Below, one piece after another: positions 52,020 through 59,395 of a DNA stretch of 64,000 bases. The stretch covers positions 310,001 to 374,000 of the forward strand of contig NZ_PVTE01000003.1 of NCBI RefSeq assembly GCF_003002825.1, given 5' to 3'. How positions within the stretch are numbered: the first letter of the stretch is position 1; each line of letters starts with the position of its first letter. The stretch comes from Spirosoma oryzae (lineage in GTDB: Bacteria; Bacteroidota; Bacteroidia; Cytophagales; Spirosomataceae). The notes beneath the pieces were generated by a model, which was given only the letters and a program-made list of their open reading frames with translations, was not told the origin of the DNA and made no database searches. Made by a program: the position numbers and the translations under genes.

Positions 52020-53675
52020 GTGGAAAGAAGAACCTTGCTCAAGCAATTGGGCCTTACGATTTCCGGCCTTAGCCTGGCTGGTCGCTCACAGGCCGCTCCT
52101 TTTTTTGCGCCATCGGCCACCGACGAGAAAATACAGAAAGGCAAGTTTGAACCCACCTGGGAGTCCCTGCAAACCTATCAGGTACCCGACTGGTACCGCA
52201 ACGCCAAATTCGGCATCTGGGCGCACTGGGGTCCGCAGTGTCAGCCTGAGGCTGGAGACTGGTATGCCCGGGGTATGTACGAAGAAGGCAGCCGTCAGTA
52301 CAAAATTCACCAGGAGAAATACGGCCATCCATCCAAATTTGGCTTCAAGGATGTGATCAACGAGTGGAAAGCGGATCAGTGGAACCCGGACGAACTGGTG
52401 AGCTTGTATAAAGGCGTGGGTGCCAAGTACTTTTTCGCCATGGCCAACCACCACGACAACCTGGATCTCTATAACAGTAAATACCAGAAAAACTGGAATT
52501 CAACCAAGGTAGGGCCGAAGAAAGACATTATCGGGGGGTGGGCCAAAGCCGCCAAGAAGCAGGGGTTGCCCTTCGGCGTCAGCGTTCACGCGGCCCACGC
52601 CTGGCGGTGGTTCGAAACGGCGCAACGCAGCGACAAGAACGGTCCGTTGGCCGGTGTACCCTATGATGGCAACCTGACCAAAGCCGACGGGAAAGGGCTG
52701 TGGTGGGAAGGACTCGATCCGCAGGAATTATACGCCCAACGGCATCCGCTCAGCCAGAACAGCGCCGATAACGGATCAATTCACGGGCAATGGCACTGGG
52801 GAAATGGTGTGTATCCACCCACCAAAGCGTACATGGAAAACTTCGTCAACCGAACCATCGACCTGATCAATCAGTATGACCCGGATCTGATCTACTTCGA
52901 CGACTCGCAGCTTCCTTTCTGGCCGATCAGCGACGCAGGCATACGCATTGCCGCGCACCACTACAACCATAGCATCAAAAAACACGGGGAGCTACGCGCT
53001 ATCCTGAATGGCAAGATCCTGGACGAAAACCAGCGCAAGGCGATGGTCTGGGACATCGAACGCGGGCAGGCCAACGACGTATTGCCCTTCGTGTGGCAGT
53101 CGGACACCTGCATCGGCGACTGGCATTACAACCGGGCAGTATACGATCGAAAGGGCTACAAAACGCCCCAGATGGTTGTGCAGACGCTGGTCGACGTGGT
53201 CAGCAAAAACGGCAATTACCTGCTAAACATCCCCGTACGAGGCAACGGATCGATCGACGAGCAGGAGCGCGCAATTGTCGAGAGCATTGGCCGCTGGATG
53301 AATGCCAACAGCGAAAGCATTTACGACACCCGCCCCTGGACCGTATACGGCGAAGGCCCCTCGACCGAAAATCAGGCAAAGTTAACCGGACAGGGCTTCA
53401 ACGAGGGTAAGACGAAGTTCACCGCAGCCGACATTCGCTTCAACACAAAAGGCGATGTATTATACGCTACGGTGATGAATGCACCCACCGATGGGAAAAC
53501 AACGATCAAATCGTTGGCCCAGGGAAGCGCCAACTATTCAAGGACAGTCAACAAAGTGGAGTGGCTCAGTCAGAAGCAGTCCCTCCCCTTCGAGCGGACG
53601 GCGGCAGGGCTAGTCGTGCAATTCCCACCAAACCGACCGGCCGACTCCTTTGTCGACGTACTGAAAATCGTCTAG
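52020..53675 (+). CDS. GH29 alpha-L-fucosidase
   Basis: A 551-residue exported hydrolase; the start is GTG at 52020, giving a twin-arginine-like leader VERRTLLKQLGLTISGLSLA. The GH29 catalytic barrel has FGIWAHWGPQ, KYFFAMANHHDNLDLY, HAAHAWRWFE, and DLIYFDDSQLPFW, which likely holds the nucleophile Asp. The C-terminal beta-domain ends near RPADSFVDVLKIV. It cleaves terminal alpha-L-fucose and closes the sigma/FecR/SusCD locus. Confidence 0.92.
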   Translation: MERRTLLKQLGLTISGLSLAGRSQAAPFFAPSATDEKIQKGKFEPTWESLQTYQVPDWYRNAKFGIWAHWGPQCQPEAGDWYARGMYEEGSRQYKIHQEKYGHPSKFGFKDVINEWKADQWNPDELVSLYKGVGAKYFFAMANHHDNLDLYNSKYQKNWNSTKVGPKKDIIGGWAKAAKKQGLPFGVSVHAAHAWRWFETAQRSDKNGPLAGVPYDGNLTKADGKGLWWEGLDPQELYAQRHPLSQNSADNGSIHGQWHWGNGVYPPTKAYMENFVNRTIDLINQYDPDLIYFDDSQLPFWPISDAGIRIAAHHYNHSIKKHGELRAILNGKILDENQRKAMVWDIERGQANDVLPFVWQSDTCIGDWHYNRAVYDRKGYKTPQMVVQTLVDVVSKNGNYLLNIPVRGNGSIDEQERAIVESIGRWMNANSESIYDTRPWTVYGEGPSTENQAKLTGQGFNEGKTKFTAADIRFNTKGDVLYATVMNAPTDGKTTIKSLAQGSANYSRTVNKVEWLSQKQSLPFERTAAGLVVQFPPNRPADSFVDVLKIV

Positions 53676-53682
53676 TAAATCA

Positions 53683-53732
53683 GAACGGGTTTGCCGGACA
53701 CTGTCTCTACTTGTTGCCTGGCAAACCCGTTC
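53683..53732 (+). terminator. Terminator-like inverted repeat after the GH29 gene
   Basis: GAACGGGTTTGCC (53683-53695) and GGCAAACCCGTTC (53720-53732) are perfect 13-base complements, 7 bases past the stop codon. Confidence 0.65.
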
Positions 53733-53830
53733 CCACAAAGCAGTTTGTTTTACCAAACACAGCCAAACAATACAATTAGCTAAAAACAACAAAAGGCGCC
53801 GATAATCAGCGCCTTTATTGTTTTCCCTTG

Positions 53831-53914
53831 TACCGGGAGCCGGACTCGAACCGGCATGTCCTTGCAGACAATGGTGTTTGAGACCATCGCGTCTACCGAT
53901 TCCGCCATCCCGGC
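53831..53914 (-). tRNA. tRNA-Leu (CAA)
   Basis: An 84-base cloverleaf on the minus strand. The acceptor is GCCGGGA / TCCCGGT with a G-U first pair and an A discriminator; the anticodon loop CTCAAAC gives CAA, reading UUG. The long variable arm is typical of class II leucine tRNAs and the T-arm is GGTTCGAGTCC. No CCA is encoded. Confidence 0.93.
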
Positions 53915-54025
53915 GCAAAATCAGTCCAGAATTGCCCTACGGGCCGTTCTGAACGCGAACGTGGGTGCAAACGTAGGCAAAAAAGGGTAAAAGCGAAAAC
54001 CCGGACGCAGAAAAAGAAAAAATCT

Positions 54026-55264
54026 TTATTCATACCGCAGTGCTTCGATCGGATCAAGGCGCGATGCCCGCACGGCGGGGTACAGACCGGCAAACAAACC
54101 GACGCTGACGCACACCACCAGCCCAAGCCCCATCCAAAGCCAGGGCACCACGAAACTCCCCTTCCCCTGACTCATCAGCAGCGCAATCAGATTACCCACG
54201 GTCAGCCCCAGGATAACCCCGCCGATACCACCCAGCAGACAGATTACGATGGCCTCGATCAGAAACTGCTCGCGGATACGCTTCGGCGTGGCCCCCAGCG
54301 ACTTGCGGATGCCAATTTCACGGGTGCGCTCCGTTACCGAGACAAGCATGATGTTGAGCAGGGCAATCGATGCGCCCAGCAGGGTGATGAAACCAATCCC
54401 AAAGCCACCGATACGCAGGTAGCCGGTGATGTTATCGGTTTCGCGGGCCAGTTCATCCGCCCGCTCGATCTCGAACGAGTCGGGTTGCCCGAGCGGGTCG
54501 TGCCGCACCTGCCGCATCACCCCGCGCGCTTCGCCAATGGCTTCGTCCTGGTCGGCGGCATTCGGTACCGATGCGGTGATGTCGAACGCCATTTTAGCGG
54601 CTCCGGCCACAGCGCGGGCATTGTCGAGGGGAATCAAAATGATCCGGTTATCACTTCCGCCGGTGAACCCGCCCTTTTCGTCGATGACGCCAACAATTTT
54701 GTATTGCACGCCCGACACCCGGATAACCTGATTGAGTGGGTTCATTTTACCTTGAAACAAGGTTTTCGCTACCTCGCTACCGATCACGGCCACATTGAGC
54801 GCATACGTCAGGTCGTTTGTATTCAGGTTACGGCCAGTGCTTAGGTTGTATCCTTTCACGGCCAGATACGCATCATCGCCCCCCATCAACTGCATGTTTG
54901 GATTACTTTTCTTAGACCCAAACTTGACCTGTGCCGCATCCGTAACGAGGCTCGACACGGCAATTGTCGCGCCGAGCGGAAACCGTTGTTTGAACGCGTT
55001 CGCTTCCGCGTATGAGATTGGCTTATCCTGCTTCCGGATACGGCCGCTACGCCGGGATACCTCTTGCCGCGCTATAATACTAAACGTGTTGGCACCCAGC
55101 CCGGCAAAACTGTCATCGACTGACTGTTGTAATCCGTCGATGGCCGTCAGGATACCGACCAGCGACGTGATGCCGATAGCGATGATTAGAGCCGTCAGCA
55201 CCGTGCGCAGCCGGTTCCCGGCAATGGAGCGTAAGCCCTCGCGGATGTTCTCGATAAGGTTCAT
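54026..55264 (-). CDS. MacB/FtsX-type ABC transporter permease
   Basis: A 412-residue permease. It begins MNLIENIREGLRSIAGNRLRTVLTALIIAIGI with the first membrane segment, followed by a MacB-like periplasmic domain (about 50-270) and a C-terminal FtsX-type bundle with FGIGFITLLGASIALLNIMLVSVTERTREIGIRKSLGA and the last helix GLGLVVCVSVGLFAGLYPAVRASRLDPIEALRYE. It would work with an ATPase not in the window, exporting peptides, lipoproteins or drugs. ATG 55264 is used; a GTG at 55279 is an alternative. Confidence 0.9.
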   Translation of the reverse strand: MNLIENIREGLRSIAGNRLRTVLTALIIAIGITSLVGILTAIDGLQQSVDDSFAGLGANTFSIIARQEVSRRSGRIRKQDKPISYAEANAFKQRFPLGATIAVSSLVTDAAQVKFGSKKSNPNMQLMGGDDAYLAVKGYNLSTGRNLNTNDLTYALNVAVIGSEVAKTLFQGKMNPLNQVIRVSGVQYKIVGVIDEKGGFTGGSDNRIILIPLDNARAVAGAAKMAFDITASVPNAADQDEAIGEARGVMRQVRHDPLGQPDSFEIERADELARETDNITGYLRIGGFGIGFITLLGASIALLNIMLVSVTERTREIGIRKSLGATPKRIREQFLIEAIVICLLGGIGGVILGLTVGNLIALLMSQGKGSFVVPWLWMGLGLVVCVSVGLFAGLYPAVRASRLDPIEALRYE

Positions 55265-55608
55265 GCGTATTGCAGACACGGTCCTCAGACCAACCCGACG
55301 ACGATCGTGTCGATTACAAAGCTAGCACAGATGACCGGGGTTGGTGCTGCTGCTGGCACACTGTATGGCCGGTGGTGGATAGATCGGATAAACGGCCGAG
55401 GGAGTCGACGGTGTTGCAGGCGACGAATCGATCGTACACCTCAAAATTACGTCGATTATGCCAGGTATTTCTGTTGAACAGTCCACGCAGGCCTGGATCG
55501 TCACGCCCTTCCTGGCATAAGTTTCGGTTTTCAGTTTACGGATTCGCTTCGCTGCTTACTGGCGGCAGGTTGCAATCGTAAACCGAAGACTGTATACCGA
55601 AAACTGCT
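55265..55608. other. Gene-free stretch between the permease and cupin genes
   Basis: About 340 bases. The last 95 hold a TTTACGG-type repeat (listed separately). A 60-residue minus-strand frame at 55322-55504 was seen but is not supported. Confidence 0.5.
55515..55607. repeat. TTTACGG-type intergenic inverted repeat, copy 4
   Basis: The left arm near 55523-55545 (TTTCGGTTTTCAGTTTACGG) and right arm near 55577-55604 (GTAAACCGAAGACTGTATAC) share the family building blocks. It lies directly 3' of the cupin gene. Confidence 0.75.
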
Positions 55609-55938
55609 TTATGACCGATAAAAAATAGCCAGCCAGATCGTGTCCATGTCGGGGTGCGTCCACGAAACGCGGTGCCGGACATGAGCCGGGATGTTGATGT
55701 ACATACCCGCCGTCAGGTGAACCGGCCCGGCCTGTCCCTCCAATTGCAACCGGGCTTCTCCCTGCACGACCATCACCCATTCGGCTTCATCCTGATCGTA
55801 CCAGAACTCGTCGGGCGACGCATGCCCCCGCGATACAATCCGCTCGACGCGAAACGATTGTCCGGCGAACAGATCGTCAACCAGTTCGTCGGGCAGTGTA
55901 GCCGGAATCGACGCCAGTAAATTACCGCTGCTTATCAT
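55609..55938 (-). CDS. Small cupin-domain protein
   Basis: A 109-residue single-domain cupin. The two cupin motifs are readable: SRGHASPDEFWYDQDEAEWVMVVQGEARL and the later GMYINIPAHVRHRVSWT. The metal ligands (H, E and H) are in place. Such proteins often act as metal-dependent enzymes or sugar binders; the role here is unknown. The ATG at 55938 starts 4 bases after the stop of the upstream barrel gene, so the two are probably coupled; a TTG at 55956 is an alternative. Confidence 0.8.
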   Translation of the reverse strand: MISSGNLLASIPATLPDELVDDLFAGQSFRVERIVSRGHASPDEFWYDQDEAEWVMVVQGEARLQLEGQAGPVHLTAGMYINIPAHVRHRVSWTHPDMDTIWLAIFYRS

Positions 55939-55942
55939 CAGG

Positions 55943-57139
55943 CTATGGTTTTCCAATTAGCAGGTTATACGCGACGTAAGGCATGATATTGACGTGCTTG
56001 CCGTTGACCCGATATTCGCCGATATTGACATAGCCGAGCAGCCCCAGATCAAAGGCATGCCGGGGACGATCGATGCGCAGAGCCGCCGATAGGGCCGTCC
56101 TCCAGTAGCTGTCCGGACGAAACCCGATACTCCCCAGCCGGATCTGATTATCACTGAGTAAGGTCAGTCCGCGCGACAGTTTCTGTACCATACCGATTGT
56201 GAGAAACTCCTGGTTGGGAATACTATAGGTGTTGTAAGACGGTGCAGCCGACGAGTACGGATCGTAGTAGTAGGTGTACTGAATCTGAGCGCGGGTTCCT
56301 ACGAACGTATATCCCAGCGTTACGTTATTCTGCGAACTACCCAATGTCAACAGGCCGCGAAACGTACCTTCCCCCCGTCCCTGCGAAAAGCCGTAGGGTT
56401 GCCGGTACGAAGCTATCACGGCCAGATGCACGTTCTGGTCCAGTGTCGCGTTCAGCCGGGTGTTGATACTGGTGTTGTTCTGCACGTAAACAGCTCCACC
56501 AGTAACGTATTGAGGACCCACCAGTAGGTATGGAATCGGCGAAACGAAGTTGGCACCCACACTCCAGAACTTAGTAATACCATACGTAAACTCGTTCAGT
56601 AATAGCCATGTGTTTCGGTAGTAAAAGCGGCCCTTCTCCGGATTATAAGCCGTTTGTCCGGTTAGCATCCAGGTGGGAAAGCGGTTTCGGTATTTGTTGA
56701 CCGGGACGGCTGTCAGCGTCGATACCGAGTCGGCTTTAAGCAGCAGTTCGGGCTCGAAATAAGTCAGTTTCCCATTGCGCTTGCGAACCGTAATCATCGT
56801 GCTGTCGCGCTTCACAAATGTCCCTTCGACCTGCGTACCGTCGCGAAAAACAAACACCTGATAGCTACCATTGGCGGGTTCGGCACTCCGCATTTCTTCC
56901 GGCTGTTTGTCGCTGACGCTGACGACCTGGTCGGCTTCCACAAAACTCATATCCCCGCCCCGCCGACGGACGCTGATGATCGAACTGTCCTGCCGCAGAA
57001 TACGGCCTTTCAGCACGGTGCCGTCGCGCATCAGTAGAAACGACTCCCGGCGCTGCGTATCCTGTGGCGTGATGGTAAACGATTGCGCTGCGCCAACATA
57101 GACACTCAGCATGAGCAGACAGAAAAGAACTGTTTTCAT
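55943..57139 (-). CDS. Putative outer-membrane beta-barrel with a duplicated N-terminal repeat
   Basis: A 398-residue protein with a signal peptide (MKTVLFCLLMLSVYVGAAQ). Residues about 32-75 (RDGTVLKGRILRQDSSIISVRR) and 90-130 (RDGTQVEGTFVKRDSTMITVRK) are two copies of a short beta-hairpin-like unit. The rest, from about residue 150, has alternating aromatic/hydrophobic strands (GRFYYRNTWLLLNEFTYGITKFWSVGANF, AQIQYTYYYDPYSS) and a terminal YVAYNLLIGKP, suggesting an outer-membrane barrel. No named family. It is divergent from the aminotransferase gene. Confidence 0.7.
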   Translation of the reverse strand: MKTVLFCLLMLSVYVGAAQSFTITPQDTQRRESFLLMRDGTVLKGRILRQDSSIISVRRRGGDMSFVEADQVVSVSDKQPEEMRSAEPANGSYQVFVFRDGTQVEGTFVKRDSTMITVRKRNGKLTYFEPELLLKADSVSTLTAVPVNKYRNRFPTWMLTGQTAYNPEKGRFYYRNTWLLLNEFTYGITKFWSVGANFVSPIPYLLVGPQYVTGGAVYVQNNTSINTRLNATLDQNVHLAVIASYRQPYGFSQGRGEGTFRGLLTLGSSQNNVTLGYTFVGTRAQIQYTYYYDPYSSAAPSYNTYSIPNQEFLTIGMVQKLSRGLTLLSDNQIRLGSIGFRPDSYWRTALSAALRIDRPRHAFDLGLLGYVNIGEYRVNGKHVNIMPYVAYNLLIGKP

Positions 57140-57182
57140 GGTTGACGGTGTTAGAAACAGATCGTAAAGTAGTTTTTTCATC

Positions 57183-58412
57183 ATGCAGGTTCTAACGCAG
57201 CGGCAATTATTTTTCGAACACGTAGCACAGACCTCCGATTTCCCGCTGGCGTTGGAAATCGACCGGGCCGAAGGCGTTTATATTTATTCGACGGCGGGTC
57301 CCGACGGGCAGCAACGGCGGTATATGGACCTGATTTCCGGCATCGGCGTCAGCAACGTTGGCCACCGCCACCCGCAGGTACTGGCGGCTATTCAGACCCA
57401 GCTCGATAAATACCTGCATCTGATGGTGTACGGCGAATACGTCCAGACGCCCCAGACGCAGCTGGCCCACGCCATTGCCGGAACACTGCCGCATCCGCTC
57501 AGCACCGTATATTTTACCAATTCCGGTACCGAAGCGGTTGAAGGGGCGATGAAGCTGGCGAAACGGTACACCGGCCGCTCCGAACTGGTTAGCTGCGTGA
57601 ATGCCTACCACGGCGCGACACAGGGTGCGCTTTCTCTCTCGGGCGACGAACACTTCAAACGTAGCTTTCGCCCGCTGTTGCCCGCCACCCGCCACATTCG
57701 GTTCAACAACTGGGACGACCTCAGCCAGATTACAACGGCCACGGCCGGGGTCGTGATGGAAGTAGTCGGGGGCGAAGCGGGCGTACGCGTGCCTGACCCA
57801 GCTTATTTGCAGGCTGTGCGGACCCGGTGTACGGAAGTCGGAGCGCTGCTGATCTTCGACGAAATTCAAACGGGTTTCGGCCGGACCGGCACGTTCTGGG
57901 CTTTTCAGGGGGCCGGTCTGGATGGACTCGACGTGATACCCGACATACTGCTGTGCGCCAAAGGCATGGGTGGCGGAATGCCGATTGGTGCCTTTATCAG
58001 TTCGGCCGACATCATGCGCGTACTGCGCACAAACCCAATTCTGGGTCATATCACTACGTTTGGCGGTCACCCGGTATCCTGCGCGGCTTCGCTGGCGACG
58101 TTGCGCGTCATTCAACAGGAAAGGCTGTACGAGCAGGCCGAAGCCAAAGGGCAGTTATTCCGACAATTGCTGGTTCACCCGGCGATCCGCGCCATCCGGG
58201 GTAAAGGGCTGATGCTAGCGGTCGAATTCGATTCGTTCGACGTACTGAAACCCATCATCGACCGGGCCATCGAACTCGGCGTCATCACCGACTGGTTTCT
58301 ATTCTGCGACAACTCAATGCGCATCGCCCCCCCGCTTATCATCACCGACGAGCAAATCCGCGACGCCTGCGCCGTGATTTTACAGGCGATTGGGGAAGTA
58401 ACAAGTGCATAA
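57183..58412 (+). CDS. Class III PLP-dependent aminotransferase
   Basis: A 409-residue aminotransferase of the acetylornithine/ornithine group. Motifs: YFTNSGTEAVEGAMKLAKRYTGR, the YHGATQGALSLS loop, LLIFDEIQTGFGRTG with the PLP-binding Asp and the Lys in CAKGMGGGMPIGAF. The amine donor is uncertain; genes of related arginine or lysine pathways are not nearby. Its ATG is only 43 bases from the divergent barrel gene start. Confidence 0.9.
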   Translation: MQVLTQRQLFFEHVAQTSDFPLALEIDRAEGVYIYSTAGPDGQQRRYMDLISGIGVSNVGHRHPQVLAAIQTQLDKYLHLMVYGEYVQTPQTQLAHAIAGTLPHPLSTVYFTNSGTEAVEGAMKLAKRYTGRSELVSCVNAYHGATQGALSLSGDEHFKRSFRPLLPATRHIRFNNWDDLSQITTATAGVVMEVVGGEAGVRVPDPAYLQAVRTRCTEVGALLIFDEIQTGFGRTGTFWAFQGAGLDGLDVIPDILLCAKGMGGGMPIGAFISSADIMRVLRTNPILGHITTFGGHPVSCAASLATLRVIQQERLYEQAEAKGQLFRQLLVHPAIRAIRGKGLMLAVEFDSFDVLKPIIDRAIELGVITDWFLFCDNSMRIAPPLIITDEQIRDACAVILQAIGEVTSA

Positions 58413-58418
58413 AAGCAC

Positions 58419-58781
58419 TCACGCGATCGCTCGCGTCTGGGTAAGGTTGAGCGGAGATTCGCAGTATCCGTAATAAGAATTATCGAAGTTACACTTGGCA
58501 TGACGTTCGTACTCGTCGGCCGAGTCGTACACGCGGACCCGGTCTATGTATCTACGCTGTTCAGTAGTCAATCGAGCAAACAGTACATCTATAATCGTAT
58601 CAGATTTATCAGTACAATCGGACGAATTAGGTACAGAAGGCGAACTGACACCCAGAATATACGAGTGCTCGATCATGCCAGGATATGCAGGTGCTAATCC
58701 AAACCTGTCTACGACAAGCCCGTTCTGGCGTTCCTCTTTAAAGGCTTTATCTAGCGTGTCGAGTAGTGCTTGAATATCCAT
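58419..58781 (-). CDS. Uncharacterised partner of a HEPN-domain protein
   Basis: A 120-residue protein that I do not recognise as a named family. It has a FGLAPAYPGMIEHSYILGVSSP segment, a following DTIIDVLFARLTTEQRRYIDRVRVYDS and a Cys-containing end (KCNFDNSYYGYCES). It lacks the G-S-x10-D-x-D motif of MNT nucleotidyltransferases. It overlaps the HEPN gene by 31 bases, which suggests the pair is translated together. Convergent with the aminotransferase, 6 bases apart. Confidence 0.65.
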   Translation of the reverse strand: MDIQALLDTLDKAFKEERQNGLVVDRFGLAPAYPGMIEHSYILGVSSPSVPNSSDCTDKSDTIIDVLFARLTTEQRRYIDRVRVYDSADEYERHAKCNFDNSYYGYCESPLNLTQTRAIA

Positions 58782-59215
58782 TGCATTACATGTTCGGATG
58801 CATTTATAAAACTAATCACCGTTTGCTTACTACAGGATAATGGCTCATAACGACGCTGCTCACTCCATTCTGCTACTTTCGACCAGTCTTTAAAGAGACT
58901 TTCGTCAGTATCTTTCTCTTTTTGTAAGTCTGTAAATAAAACGGCAAAAACCAATAGGGTTGGTAAATGGTGTGTCTGCAACGCTCGCGTAACTTCCGAC
59001 ATACCCGGTCCGCCAACAAATACCTCCACGCCCAATCGCTTACAAATAAGTGCTTTCAGCGCAAACTCGACGGCGTAGCCAGCAATGTAATAAGCCCCCT
59101 GGTTGTAGCCATTCCGGTATAATAGCTTCGCTTCGTTCAAACGATCTTCAGCTAATGTCTTGAGTTGTTCGCCTTTAATCAAACTGAATGGTGTGCTAGT
59201 TAACGACCAAAACAA
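58751..59215 (-). CDS. HEPN-domain protein
   Basis: A 154-residue protein with the typical HEPN start LKTLAEDRLNEAKLLYRNG and YYIAGYAVEFALKALICKRLG, an all-alpha fold. The R-x4-H motif (RALQTH in VTRALQTHHLPTLL) fits the RNase active site of HEPN toxins. The frame opens with TTG at 59215; a TTG at 59182 is an alternative. Such proteins are often toxin components paired with small partners; here the partner overlaps at the 3' end. Confidence 0.75.
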   Translation of the reverse strand: MFWSLTSTPFSLIKGEQLKTLAEDRLNEAKLLYRNGYNQGAYYIAGYAVEFALKALICKRLGVEVFVGGPGMSEVTRALQTHHLPTLLVFAVLFTDLQKEKDTDESLFKDWSKVAEWSEQRRYEPLSCSKQTVISFINASEHVMQWIFKHYSTR

Positions 59216-59267
59216 GCGAAAGATTTGTCAGTCAGCAAGTATGTCTGTCATCCTGATATAAGCTTTC

Positions 59268-59384
59268 TTACGGAAACAGCACGGTAAGCGTGCCGACGAG
59301 GAGGGCGAGACCGAACAGGATCAGCAGGCCGATTAGAAAGGGGCGACCGGGGCCACCAGCGTTGGGCGATTTGGAAACAGGCAT
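59268..59384 (-). CDS. 38-residue single-pass membrane protein
   Basis: A minus-strand frame from ATG 59384 to TAA 59268-59270. It reads a short polar, Gly/Pro-rich head (MPVSKSPNAGGPGRP) and one membrane helix (FLIGLLILFGLALLVGTLTVLF). It starts 12 bases after the M28 peptidase stop and probably shares its transcript. The amino-acid pattern of polar head plus clean helix is what one expects of a real small membrane protein. Confidence 0.6.
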   Translation of the reverse strand: MPVSKSPNAGGPGRPFLIGLLILFGLALLVGTLTVLFP

Positions 59385-59395
59385 AAGCAGAATTA

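Noticed and set aside
55322-55504. A 60-residue minus-strand open frame with several cysteines
   Set aside because: It has no start context, homology-like features or signal, and lies in non-coding sequence between the permease and cupin genes.
58419-58781. MNT-type nucleotidyltransferase antitoxin
   Set aside because: The G-S-x10-D-x-D motif is missing. The segment ILGVSSPSV...IIDVL is only superficially similar.
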